Positions 47,018 to 59,800 of a stretch of DNA of 64,000 nucleotides are shown here, in pieces; the stretch's first letter is position 1; the number at the start of each line of letters is the position of its first letter. The DNA is from Ziziphus jujuba (lineage: Eukaryota > Streptophyta > Magnoliopsida > Rosales > Rhamnaceae): the NCBI RefSeq assembly GCF_031755915.1, contig NC_083390.1, forward strand, positions 19,003,001-19,067,000, read 5' to 3'. A model generated the notes under the pieces. The model worked only from the letters and a program-made list of their open reading frames with translations. It searched no databases and was not told the DNA's origin. Both the position numbers and the translations under genes were made by a program.

Positions 47018-48676
47018 GAATTCAAAAGCTCATCAAAGCAAAATGAACTCTGCCAAAGCAATTAATACTGCACTGTAGGATAGGCGTAGATATTAAAGTC
47101 AATAAAACATATGCAACATTATAATTTTCTATGGTACTGACCTCAGCATCATAATCTTCAGGGTCAGAATTCATTATCTCAATCCGGCAATTATCAACAC
47201 CCATACCTTCCAAAGCAGCAAGCAAGTGTTCAACAGTTCGAACTTTAACCCCATCTTTACAAAGCGTAGTGCAAAGAGGTGATTCTTCAGCAAAATGTAT
47301 TGAAGCATGAATCACATTAGATCGGAAATCAAAGTACCTCCCCTTCCCAGCGAGCTCTGGCCACAACTTTACTGTAGAAACTTTCCCACAGTGCAGAGTC
47401 TTTCCTGTCCGTTCTATACATCCTGCTAAGGTTTGCTGGAGCCTGCCAGTCTGCAATAAGAGAAACGCATAGGCATGTGTAAAGGCGGTGGGAAAACAAT
47501 TAAAAATGAAAAAGAAAGATCTTTTCATTTGGTTGCCAAGAAAATAGCTTGAGCAAAGAATTTCCAGGTCGAAACACATTAACTACAAATATCAGAATTT
47601 TGCACACAATAAGAAGGAAAATAATAGGGCTTAAAAGTCAAACATTATTTTCCATCTCTGTGACCAAGCATAGCATTTGAAGCTTGATACTGCAAAAGCA
47701 ATATTAGAAACAATATTTCGAACATGCAACATAAGGAATAAGGAATAGAAAATGGGTTCTAGAAATCCATTTATAACATCACTAGCACAAGCTCATCAAA
47801 TAATATTAAGTTATTAATTAAACCACCATAGCATATTGTAAGAAATAAAAATTTTACTTGGCATATGCTAGATGAAAGAAGTCAATTATTTACAGTCATG
47901 CTTAGAAATTTACATCCATAATTTACAGTCATGCTTAGAGAAGCAACAAGAACAAGCGCCATTATACAAACCACTTTGCTCGTATAGAACACAAGTTACA
48001 TGGAACATGTGAATACACAATTAATAAGTTCTCCCACTACAATAAATTTTTCACACCCTCTGAAAACATTTTCTTTTTTGATAGATGAAAAAAAAATAAA
48101 AAATAAAAAATAAAAAACAGATGTCTTGTTTTCTCACTTGAAAATTGGAATCCAATGATCTTACTCTCACATGGTTTATCTAATATAAAAAAATCTATAG
48201 CCATCACAGTAAAAATATGAGAATGGTTACAATAGATTAAAGCTTTATTCTACAACTGTTCCTTTGAGCTAATGGCTTCAAAAAAGATTGATTAGCTTCA
48301 TCCAATGTACAAATTCATACATTCATTCATACATTACACAGTTCAAATTACATTGCTACAAGCGTTAAATACAAATTCATACAGATCTAGAGGCCTTTTT
48401 AAACCATAAACAAATTTTGTTAAACAAATCATAATACTCTTGTATCTATGAAAGCTGTTTTAATCAATCACTATTACCAACGCTACTTGTACCAACAGTA
48501 ACACAATGCCTAGACCATAATAGCCAATAATCTCACCAAATACACCTAGTACCTCAATCTAGGGTTAACCAGATCGGAAAACGGAAATCGTAAATTTGTA
48601 GAGAAAGAGAGATTACGGATTTCCAGGAGATGAATTTGGAGGACTTGAATACTTTGGAAGCCTGAGATAGCGCCAT
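43129..48676 (-). CDS. LPXC: UDP-3-O-acyl-N-acetylglucosamine deacetylase LpxC
   Basis: Seven exons, all canonical and in phase: 48676-48617, 47450-47142, 46498-46292, 45504-45403, 44777-44713, 44154-44010, 43176-43129; 311 residues, close to E. coli LpxC (about 305). It removes the acetyl group from UDP-3-O-acyl-GlcNAc, the committed step of lipid A synthesis; plant homologues act in mitochondria. Visible motifs: GRLQQTLAGCIERTGKTLHC, RTVEHLLAALEGMGVDN (Glu-His of the active site), VPIFDGSASEWVEAI, VEKMRNAGLIKGG and CRHKVLDLIGD (zinc-binding His and Asp, then the second Asp), with the final catalytic His in GGHAAH. The family usually has AGHALH there. Exon 1 (MALSQASKVFKSSKFISWKS) is basic and Ser rich, like an organelle presequence; its ATG and the TCC/GTAATC donor are the least certain part. 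Confidence 0.9.
46987..47016. repeat. Poly(G) run, 30 consecutive G
   Basis: An uninterrupted run of G on the plus strand inside LpxC intron 2, so C-rich in the transcript. Such a long G homopolymer is exceptional in plant DNA. It may be real and slippage-prone, or an assembly artefact. Confidence 0.9.
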
Positions 48677-49130
48677 CAACGGGGTAAAAGGACAACAAAA
48701 GTTACAGAACCTTGTTGCAGAGTGCTCAAAGAAAATTTTTAAAAAAAAAAAGGTCGTCGTCTGCAACAAGGGCTTGAGGTTCAATGGCGGAGTCCTAGCT
48801 CCGTGCAAAATGTCGAATATTTGATTTCTCTTCTTCCCCCAACATTCAGTTCCATTTCCACAACCTTCCTTGGATTCTCTTTCTTCCAACACTTCTCTTC
48901 TTTCTTCCTTCAAATTTTTTCTTCCCCATCGAAAACCCAAACCTCTAAACCCAAATTTTTTGAAATCTCAAACCCTGTTTTTTTCACTCTCTCCCTCGCT
49001 TCGTTTAAACAAATGAAATCTCGTGATGTGAGAGTGAGACCAAGAGTAAATTCTCGGGGCTTTTTAACTTTTTACCGTGTGTTTGGTTTCTTAAACTGAT
49101 ATCCTAGGAAATTTCCCCAAAGTGTCGTTT
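48677..49130. promoter_or_regulatory. Probable LpxC 5' UTR and promoter region
   Basis: Sequence upstream of the LpxC ATG on the minus strand. An A-rich run at 48738-48751 and pyrimidine-rich (plus strand) blocks at 48820-49010 fit a 5' leader. The plus-strand frame at 48803-49099 is Phe and Ser rich and has no recognised domain. No core promoter element could be assigned. Confidence 0.4.
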
Positions 49131-51370
49131 ATTTGTAGGGAGGATTTGCTAGAGTGCTTTTGGGTTAACTTTTGGCTTTCTTGATATAATTTTTTTTTTT
49201 TTCCTTTTTCATCTTTTTTAATCTCAAAATAAATATTTCCTAGTGGAATCACCGTACAAATTACGCTTGCATAAACTATAAAATTATTAATAAAATAAAT
49301 TAGATAAATTCTGTTATTATTTCGGATTGTTTCATACCATAATATTACATGACATGATGCATATAATATTTCTTTAGTAAAAAAAAATTACTAATAAAAT
49401 ATATTTGTTAAGTAGGCAAACAAATTTTATAACATAATATAATAAAACAACTTTTTAAATATTTAAAAATATGTAATTAAATATTCTAATAAAAAATGCA
49501 TTTTTTAAAATATTCCACATTATAATATAGAAAACATCCTTAAATGTATTGAATCACACGTTGCTTAACATTTTTGGTATATATAATCAATGAAAGTCAG
49601 AACATTTTTTCCATTTCCATACAATTTATATACAAGATAAACTAATAATCTCAAATGTTCTTATACATGTCCATATATAATCATAAAACTTAAGTTCAAA
49701 CCGAATAAAAACTAAAAACAAAGTAACCATATATCTTTACCTAATAGTGGTTTATTTTCAGAATGTGCATGTCGTTGACTTAATGGAGTAAAATAATTCT
49801 TCATGTCATGGAGGACGTTAGTTGTCAATTGTATGGAGAATGGTGTCAACTTGGGTTTGATTCCATTCCATTGATGAACGTAGATAGAGCTATGGACTTG
49901 GTGGTGCGATCTCGGATGAGGATAGAGGTTAATATTCAAAACGAACGTGGTGCCTCAAAAAGTTTTGGATATGCCTTAATCTCCTAACTGTATTAATAGA
50001 ATAGCATTCATAGAATTAGTTATTATCATATTAGACAGATTTAAAATTTAAGAGTATTTATTTTCTCATTTAAAAGAATAGTTATTTTTTAAAAATTTTA
50101 AAGTAATAATTTTTTAAAATACTTTTATTATATTTAAAATATATTAAAATTGATTATCACAAATTAAAAATATATAAATATAAATATATATTAATTTTTA
50201 ACTAATTTTTACATAAATGATATTTTTTGAAATAAAAAAGCATTTATAAAAACTAAATATCCAATCTAATTTAAAATAATAACCAAATATTAAGTATATC
50301 TATTCATTTTTTTTTATATGAATATGTATTATTATTTTAATAGAAATAACCATTTTATATATCAAACTTAGTATTATTTTGTAATGGCTTGGCTTTTGAG
50401 AGGGATATGGGTGGTTTCCACAGCTATTTTTTTGGTGACTCTAGGAATTGATTTTCTTAACCTAAAATCAATCGGTTTTCTGCTCGTGGATATTGTTTAT
50501 TGATCAAGAAAATTCAAAGTCTGATTTATGCAGGTTAAGTTAACTTGATGCTTAAAACCTGGCCTACTCATTGATCAGCTAATTTTATGTTTTCTTATAA
50601 CAATTATGCAGTCTGGTTGGAGGAGGAGCCGTCATAGCTCTTTAATACTCTTTAAAATAATGTAATCTTTTGCTTATTGAGATTGCGTTAGGGAAGTATA
50701 CAATTAATTATGCTTCAAATTAGGAGGCTTTTTCTGTTTGGCAAAATAAAGTTTGTCCTGATCATTGCTTTTTAACAATATAACTATTTTATAATCAAGA
50801 TAAAATATTCTATCTTTCCATAATATCCTTGATTAATTATTCAAATTCCACCATGGTCATCATTTATTTTTTAAAGCATTCATAATCGAACTAAAACTCA
50901 AATATAAAACAAAAGTCTAAATGAATGAACAATTAATTTGATCGATAATTTTCTTAAACAAATTTATAGATAAATATTTTATCATTTTAAAAACCTAAAA
51001 ATGTTTCTTCTTTTTTAAGAAAAAATACTGAACAAGTTTTAGATTATATCTTCCACGTCAAAGAGAAACAAAAACATTCTAATCGAAGTCACACATTTAA
51101 AAAAAAAAAAAAAATATCTAAAATTTGTAAACTTATATGTATCACCAGCTGGTTAACGTGCTTCGCACATTTCCTAATCTTTAATGATTTTGTATTTGTT
51201 ACATAATGATAATTCAATGCTTGATTAAACGCTAGATATAATAATTTTTTATAATAGTTGGAAAAATATTCAGCATCCGATGTGTATTATTTACTTTGGT
51301 TAATAAATTTGGTTTTATGGTCTCAAATACTGTGGAAGCTTTTTTAATTAGTAAAATAAATTAGTAAATT
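49131..51370. other. AT-rich intergenic DNA, no gene seen
   Basis: Long AT-rich interval with scattered A and T runs. The 75-residue minus-strand frame at 49712-49939 is isolated and unrecognised. No RNA gene, terminal repeat or coding exon could be supported. Confidence 0.55.
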
Positions 51371-51374
51371 TAAC

Positions 51375-52260
51375 TATTTATGTTGTGAGTTGTTTGCTTC
51401 AGAATTTATCCTTTTTTTCATTATTATTTTTTTTTTTCATTCTAATAGTATACAAGTAATTAAGAGTCATGGCACCTTTCGCAAATTTTTTTTTTTTGGC
51501 TATAAAGACGTGTTATGTAAACCAAAACCCAGTCTAAGCTTACAAGATAGCTTACAATTAATTTGGCCCAAATTAATTGTTTTGTTGTTGTAAAATTCAA
51601 TACTATTTCGTAAATATATAAAGATATTACAAAGTTACTAATAAACGTGACAATTAAATATTTATGTTGTGAGTTGCTTACTTCATTATTTTTTTTTCCT
51701 TATTACTTTTTTCATTTATAGCACTTTTTGTAATTAAAATTTGTAGCACTTTTTGTAGCTTAATATCTAAGTTTACTACCTTTTATATAGATGGCAATTT
51801 TGTTCCAATTAAATTGTTTTGCTGTTGTAAGATCCAGTGCTATTTTTTGAATGGTATAATAATTTTCATATATCATTTTTTTGTATTTTAAATATCGTCA
51901 CTGATTAAATATACTACAAAGTTACTAGTAAGTGTGACTATTAAATATTATATTGTGAGATGCTTACTTCAAAATTTGTTTTATTTTTTCCTTATTATTT
52001 TTTCAGTTGTATAGCATACAAGTAATTAAGAGTCATAACACCTTTCGAAGCTTAATGTCTGGGTTAATTGCATTTTGTATGGGTAATAATTTTATTCCAA
52101 TTGTATTGTTTTGCTGTTATAAGATCCAATACTATGTTGTGAATTGTATGATAATTTTTATATATCATTTTTTTTCTTGTATTTTAAATATCATCATTGA
52201 CCATTAAATATACAATTATACAACAAAGTTACTAATAAATTTAACTATTAAATATATAGA
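51375..52260. repeat. ~285-bp tandem repeat, three copies
   Basis: tgttgtgagttg-ttgcttca occurs at 51381, 51665 and (tattgtgaga) 51951, spaced 284 and 286 bp. Each is followed by tac-aagtaattaagagtcat-type or related text, then ttaattgttttgctgttgtaa and caaagttactaataa. The third copy is followed by the start of a fourth. Confidence 0.8.
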
Positions 52261-53681
52261 TAATTTTTATATGAATCAATCATATATACATCAATTAACT
52301 TAAACTAATTATAGTTCATACATGTATGAATCAATTAATTCAAATAATGTAAAAATATGACAGTAATTTTAATCATTTTAACTCTTTCATATTTACTAAT
52401 AAAGAAAACTTTAACATCATTTAAGCAAAAATTCTCATACATTTCTTAAGTAAGTTATTATTATTATTATTATTATTATTATTTGTCATGGGTTATTAGA
52501 GTACTTCAACCATTGACAATTTTAGCTAATTTCCATTGTTACTTCCTGTTTGGGTTATCAACATTCTCTAGACTTTATTATTAAATTTGTCTAATCTTAC
52601 CAATTAATTTTTATCTTAGTCAAGCATATGAAGTAAAATACAATATAAAAATTATTTTAAAATATAAAATAAAAATGGAGCAAGAGAAAATGGAAAATAC
52701 CCCCACCCCTCCAAAAAAAAAAATGAACAGGAGAAAAAGAGAAATACCACACAAATGAAGAGCACTAATAAGTTATTTATTGATAATACCAACCCTAACA
52801 TAACTATCCACAAATAGGAGATGGGAATTAAATAAAAAAAAAAAACCTAAAATCTATATTATATTTATTTTATAACCACAAATATGAAGAATAAATATGA
52901 AAAAATAATATTAACTAATTGGAGAGATAGCAAAATAAAATTATCTAAAAACCATATCTATCAATTTAGAGCTTAAATTTGAAAAATCAGCACTAATTAA
53001 TTAGAGAGCAACTAATAAATAATAACGTGCTCAATAAAAAGCCATAAAAATTGAAAAAATTCTGGAAATGCCATCTAACCTCTTATTGGGATTTTTATTA
53101 TTGCTATATGCATCAATCTAGTGATTGTTAAGTTTGATAGCAATTTAACTCTTTAGGTTTCTAAACACTTATAAGTTTTTATTTATTTATTTATTTTTTA
53201 CATATTTCAACATTTTGAACTATATGATTTACCAAATACTTTAAATTTTAATTTTTTAATTGATTTTCTTTTTTATAAATTACAGCAATATCAAATTGAT
53301 TGATTTCAAATGATATGTTTTAATCTTAAACATATACTTTGGTGCTATTGAGACTGTAAGGAGGTGTGTGGACGATTTAGATATTAGGAAGATAGTATAA
53401 AGTTTTTTTTTTTTTTTTTAATGCATTTTGTATAATTGATCGGTAAAGTATACAAAAATTCATTTGAAAATTGATATTGTGAAAAAAAAAAAAATTATCT
53501 ATTTCTAATTTCTCTTATATTGTTAGAAAAATAAATTTTCATTGTTTATTCCCAAAAGCTAGCCAGAGATCGAACCGGTCAACTTTCTGAACCGGAGTCT
53601 CCGGTTTTTTCAAAACAGCTTCATTTGCCCGCCACTGAGAAACCCTTACCAAAACCCTATAACAAAGCTTCCCCCACTTCA

Positions 53682-53683
<2 letters not shown>
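52261..53683. other. AT-rich sequence upstream of NUP155
   Basis: AT-rich with a (TTA)n tract at about 52458-52484 and A runs near 52711 and 52840. Composition shifts towards G and C from about 53550, marking the approach to the NUP155 leader; the 53539-53842 minus-strand frames are translations of that leader. No gene otherwise. Confidence 0.55.
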
Positions 53684-53716
<33 letters not shown>

Positions 53717-53877
53717 GTTTTGAATTTCTCCCTCAAATTTTTGTTTGGTTCCCGGGAAAAAAGAAAAAAAAAAAGCGAGGGAAAACAGAGAGAAACGAGT
53801 TTTCAATTTAACGGTCCTGAGATTTTGAAGCGACATTTTCAAATCTCAGGGACCAGGGTTCTAGGGTTCCGGACGAG
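53684..53877 (+). promoter_or_regulatory. NUP155 5' leader with (CT)n tract
   Basis: A run of about 14 CT repeats (from about 53684 to 53714) is followed by an A-rich stretch and cgagatg at the start codon. CT/GA tracts are common in plant core promoters and 5' UTRs. I infer it lies in or just before the transcribed leader; the transcription start is not determined. Confidence 0.55.
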
Positions 53878-56800
53878 ATGTCGTGGGAGGACGAGATAGT
53901 TTTGCGCGACGTCACCAACGCCGGTGTTGTCGTCAGCGACCGCATTGGCCGAGAAGCTGCGTCCCAGCTTGACCTTGAAGAAGCCCTAGAAGCTTCGAGA
54001 TATGCTAGTCATCCCTATTCTAGCCATCCCAGGGAGGTAAAATTCCTCAAATCTTGAGCTTTTTTAGGGCATTAAAGATTCGTAATGAATATCTTTTTTT
54101 TTCCTGCTTGTTCTGTGTTTTGCAACACAAATTAATGGAGGAATTTACTATGTGAGCAGCGGAATGTACTGAATGCAATGGCCTTGGTTGAATTTTCTGA
54201 AAAATTCTTCTGTCATTGATTTAAAGTGATGTAAGAATTATGCATTCCTCTTCTGATAGCTGGCTGGCTGTGTGAGTGGCCTTTTTTTTTATTTATTTTT
54301 TTTAAGATACATATATTTATATATATATATATATATATATATTGTCACTTTTTAGTCAACAGCTTGCAGGCTCCTTGGGTTAGATGGAAAGTTGGTATCT
54401 TTTCCTAATTTTATATTTTGTAGCTTTCCAAAGAGACCTTACAATTTTCCCTAGAAATTTAATGTAAAATGTTTATGTACTATTGGAGCTTTAGAATTAG
54501 ATGTTCTTTCTGGTTAGTTCCAGGAACGATTAGAATAAAATTTGAGTTTGAAACATCAATTAAAGCAGCCTTGAATAAATTTGCATGTTGCCGTCTATTT
54601 TAGGACACTTTTATGGATATTCTTTGATATATTTCTTGAAATAAAGAAGGCAACTTTCGTATTGCTTGTAGCTTTCAAATCTCTGTTTGTTTGACATATT
54701 TGGGTTGGAGCATCAAGTTGAAAGCTGCTTTTTTGTCTGCCAGTTTATAACCTCTCATATTGTTATGATATGAACTATTTAACTTATTCACGAATGGTTT
54801 TCTATTCACGCATCGCCTCTTTCATTTTTATTTTTATTTTTTATTTTTTAAATTTGTTAGAGTGGTGCTTATTAGCATTGGCATGCCCTTTCTATTTGAC
54901 AAACTGATATTTAAATGGTAGAGTATATCTCTTAAGACATACTCAAGGGTTGGATAATAAATTTTTTCTCATCAAATTGTACTATGTGTTGACCATTGCA
55001 GTGGCCTCCATTGGTTGAGGTGTTGGATACTTGGGAGCTGCCTCCAGTACTCATTGAAAGGTATAATGCAGCTGGTGGGGAAGGAACTGCATTATGTGGA
55101 GTGTTTCCGGAAATACGCCGTGCGTGGGCATCAGTAGATAATTCATTGTTTCTTTGGCGTTTTGACAAGTGGTGAGTACGTTTGAATTTAGTAAGTGATG
55201 ATTCGTAACCAAATTCATTAGTGATGCTTATTTTGCAGAAACAAGTTACTGTCTGCTTAGGCTCTGGTCTACTAGATACTAAAGCAGAAAGCTTGTTCAA
55301 TAAGCTAAATAAATCTTCAGTTGACATGGCATAAATTGGTGGATTTTATGTGTAAGGATCTAGCAATGTGTACATGTAATGGTTTTCCTTGTTTTTAACA
55401 TCAATTTCCTAAGAATAAAAGTTTGACAGAAGCTTAGTCATTTGATTTGAAAGACTGCAAGCAATGATTTGGGGAGGGATACCAAATTTATGCAGGATAG
55501 TTTAGGGGAAGAGAGAGAAAGAGGGAGAAAAATGAGAGAGAGGAGGAGAGAATTAGAAGAAAGGGAGAAAGATAATAGAGAAATTGTAAAAACAATTAAG
55601 TATCTTTATTCAGTAATCAACTCAAGTGTGTCCAATCAGGTTCTATTTAGCCATATTTTATAATAAAAAGAACTAACCGAAACGGATAACCTAAAGTAAA
55701 CAGGAAACCTGATGAAATTAGGCAACTAGTCCAACCGTGAAACTAAATCAAAACCAAATCGAACTAATGATCCTTTCCTATTCTGAATCACATGGTTACC
55801 CAGGAAGAGTACCTCAGATGAGCTCTCTAGTCTTTTATACTGTTATCTATATGTGCATCTATTTTCAGACTAAATTAAGGGTAGGACTTTTGAGCTTAAC
55901 TTGAAAATGGTTCAATCTGTTTCTCTCTTGCTTTCTTAGAAATTTGATATGCATAGATGGATTGTTAGATATTTATCTGTTGTCATATGTGGCTTAACTT
56001 TGCACCTAATTCTTCTATTAAAATTTATATGGTTTTTGTTGCTTATTATAGATTGCTTATTTGGTACAATGCAATCTATATTGTCATTGGCTCAAGTTGA
56101 ATGGTTTTAATTGGAATTGAGTTGTTTTTCTAGATTCTTCTCTGTATCTTTATATAATAAAGCTTGAATTATAATTAATAGTTATTATTATTATTTTTTT
56201 TTTGGGGTTATTCTATTGTATCAAAATTTATTTTTTAGAGTTCCACTTCAAGAAGTCTGAGATCTTTCAAATGGTTTTTCGTTGTTCTTCTTTTTGGAAA
56301 AAAAGGAAAAGTGTCCGAAGGCCCCTATTGAGGTTATAACTGGGTTGTCCATTCTCATAGAGTTTGTAGTCATTTGTTCTCTTTCATATCTTTCAAAAAA
56401 TTTCTAATATTTCTGTTTGTGACTTGAGAATCGTAACTTGATTTCTAACTTTGGGTGTATGTATGTAGGAAACTTTCCTCTTGAGAATCGATTTTGTGAT
56501 ACAGTGCTATACTACTATTTATTTTCTATCTTGTGCTGTTATAGCTTCTTCTGAATTTCTTTTAATCAAGGGCTGTGGGTGTTATTTATTGATTTCTTAT
56601 TAGATGGCTTTAGACTTCTGGTTTTGCATTTTATAATTCATGAGAAAGCGCTGCTGTTGCAGTTGGAAACTTGGAATATATCTTCTTATATGTCTTTCAC
56701 CATTGGCATTAAATTTTTGAATTAATATACATCTCTTTCTATGCATTTTCTTGTACGAATTTAGATACCTATATTTCTCTCATACTTATTTATTATACAT

Positions 56801-59800
56801 CTGTACTCAAATAATTATGAATCTGACTATGAATGACACAAAATTGATACACAGATATAGAAGACTGTTCAGGATACAATCAATATACAAAGAATTTGTC
56901 CTATGTTAACGAGTATTAGTATCTCTTAACTATTTTATTGATCCTTGGTTTTCTTTTGTACATTAGGTTTTTTTTTTTTTTTTTTTATTATATATTTTTT
57001 TTAACTTATTTCTGACATTATTAATTGATAGGGATGGACAATGTCCTGAATATAGTGGGGAGGAGCAAGCTATTTGTGCTGTTGGCCTTGCCAAGTCAAA
57101 ACCTGGTGTTTTTATTGAAGCTATTCAGTATCTATTAGTTTTAGCAACGCCAGTTGAGGTACCGACAATTTTATAGTCCTTTTTCTTGTTTCACGTAATA
57201 TATATTCTGGCTGTGCTTATATAGTCAGATAAATGTTGGAATTGCTTTTTGTCTATTAATGTAGTTTTTTGGTTAAGCATCCTACAAATCTAAAAGCTGG
57301 GCTTATAAGAAATGGACCAACTATTTATATCAAGTTAACGCAATAGAAAGTGTTGACTTCCCTCATGTCTAAGCTTGTCCAATAACAGGGCTGAAAGAGG
57401 GCCATACACATATGAAACAGTAAATTAACGGATATTAGATTAGTACAATTGAAATCAAGACTGGTCAAACAATTAATTTTAGAAGCTTTAGCTTGTGAGA
57501 AGTGAATCCAACTTTGCGATCAAAGCTAACACAATAGTCAATTAATGTTTGTTTGAGTGCGCTTAAATTGTACAATGTTTATATGTGATTTATGTGCATT
57601 GGATTTTGTCAACAGTTTTACCAGCCCTAGCCATCCGTCGTCAGGAAGTTAACTTTTTCTAAAACCAAGCATTTATTATTATTATTTTTTGTCTCTTTGT
57701 ATTTTCTTAGGATGTTGCAAATTTTCCAAAATCAGTTATTGATTCTTTCTATTTCTGTTCATCTTATTAGCTTTTGCCTGTTATTAGTTGATTCTTGTAG
57801 GAGTATGCTGCTCCAGAGCTGGTGATGGAACAGATCCATATGCAGAGGTCTCACTACAGCCATTGCCAGAGTATACTGTACCATCTGATGGGGTCACCAT
57901 GACTTGTATTACTTGTACCAACACAGGTCGCATTTTCCTGGCTGGTCGTGATGGCCACATCTATGAGCTTCATTACACAACTGGTTCAGGCTGGCAAAAG
58001 CGATGCAGGAAAATATGCCTGACTGCTGGATTTGGAAGTGTCATATCAAGGTATTTATGTTATCTAAAAACTTTAGTGGTTCTTTATAGTGTAAAGCCCT
58101 CCAATACTATGAGTGATGATGTTAAGCTTCTCTAAACATATATGTTCTGCCTATGGAATATTGATTTGAAGGTGGAAGTTGAATCTGTTACAAGTCAATT
58201 TGATTTATCGTCTAATGATTTTGTACATTCCACATAATTGTTCTCCTTGTGGATTGGTTAGGTTTAACCTGATTTTAAAGTTTGAACTTTCTTTGAATAT
58301 ACAACATATTAATGTGCCAACTGTGCTTTTCAGATGGGTAGTGCCAAATGTGTTTAAGTTTGGAGCTATTGACCCCATTGTCGAAATGGTTTTTGATAAT
58401 GAAAGAAACATCTTATATGCGCGGACTGAAGATATGAAACTTCAGGTGTTTATTTTAGGGCCAAATGGTGACGGACCACTGAAGAAAGTGGCAGAAGAAA
58501 GGAATGTGATCAATCAAAGAGAAACTCATTATGGGGGTAGGCAATCAACTGGACCCAGAGGCCAGAGTCGTCCAGTGAAGCCATCAATAGTTTGTATATC
58601 ACCTTTATCCACATTGGAATCAAAGTGGCTACACCTTGTTGCTGTTTTATCGGATGGGAGAAGGATGTACCTTACCACTTCTCCTTCTAGTGGAAATTTG
58701 GGTGGATTTAACACGAATCATCATAAACCCACTTGTCTAAAGGTTGTGGCAACTAGACCTTCTCCACCTCTGGGGGTCAGCGGTGGGCTTGTCTTTGGAG
58801 CCATGTCTCTTGGTGGTAGACCTCAGAATGAGGATCTTTCACTGAAGGTTGAGACAGCATATTATTCTGCTGGAACTCTTGTCCTCTCCGATTCATCTCC
58901 ACCAACCATGTCCTCACTTCTCTTTGTGAGCCGGGATTCAAGTTCTCAGTCATCTTCTGCAAGCACCTTGGGCACAAGTTCAAGGAGTTCTCGAGCATTA
59001 CGGGAGTCTGTTTCTTCCTTGCCACTTGAAGGCCGAATGTTATTTGTGGCAGATGTTTTACCCCTGCCTGATACTGCAACAACTGTGCAGTCTCTTTATT
59101 CAGAAATTGAATTCGGTGGGTTTGAAAGCTCAGAGGAGTCCTGTGAAAAGGCGTCTGGAAAACTTTGGGCGAGGGGGGACCTATCAACCCAACATATACT
59201 GCCAAGAAGAAGAATTGTTGTCTTTAGTACCATGGGGATGATGGAAATTGTGTTCAACCGGCCGGTGGACATTTTAAGGAGGTTGTTTGAGTCGAATTCA
59301 CCAAGATCAATCTTAGACGATTTCTTTAATCGTTTTGGAGCGGGTGAGGCAGCTGCTATGTGTTTGATGCTAGCAGCAAGGATAGTACATTCTGAAAGTC
59401 TTATAAGTAATACTATTGCTGAGAAGGCAGCTGAAGCTTTTGAGGACCCAAGATTTGTTGGAATGCCGCAACTTGAGGGTAGCGGTGCATTGTCAAACAC
59501 TAGGACAGCTACTGGAGGATTCAGCATGGGGCAGGTCGTTCAGGAGGCTGAGCCAGTGTTTTCAGGTGCACATGAAGGGCTTTGTTTGTGTTCTTCAAGG
59601 CTGCTTTTTCCTCTGTGGGAACTTCCTGTCATGGTTGTAAAAGGCAATTTAGTTTCTACCAATGCTTTCTCTGAAAATGGGCTAGTTGTTTGCAGACTGT
59701 CTGTTGGGGCTATGCAAGTCCTAGAAAACAAGCTTCGTTCTTTAGAGAAGTTTCTAAGGTCTAGAAGGAACCAGAGAAGGGGCCTTTATGGTTGTGTTGC

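Noticed and set aside
48540..48616. Longer LpxC exon 1 reading through to TGA at about 48555
   Set aside because: Only the TCC/GTAATC donor at 48617 joins in phase to the conserved GRLQQTL exon without creating a stop.
48803..49099. 98-residue frame upstream of LpxC
   Set aside because: Ser/Phe-rich translation of a pyrimidine-rich leader or promoter region, without recognisable domain or splice partner.
59096..59527. 143-residue antisense frame over NUP155 exon 5
   Set aside because: Shadow of the conserved sense coding sequence; no independent similarity.
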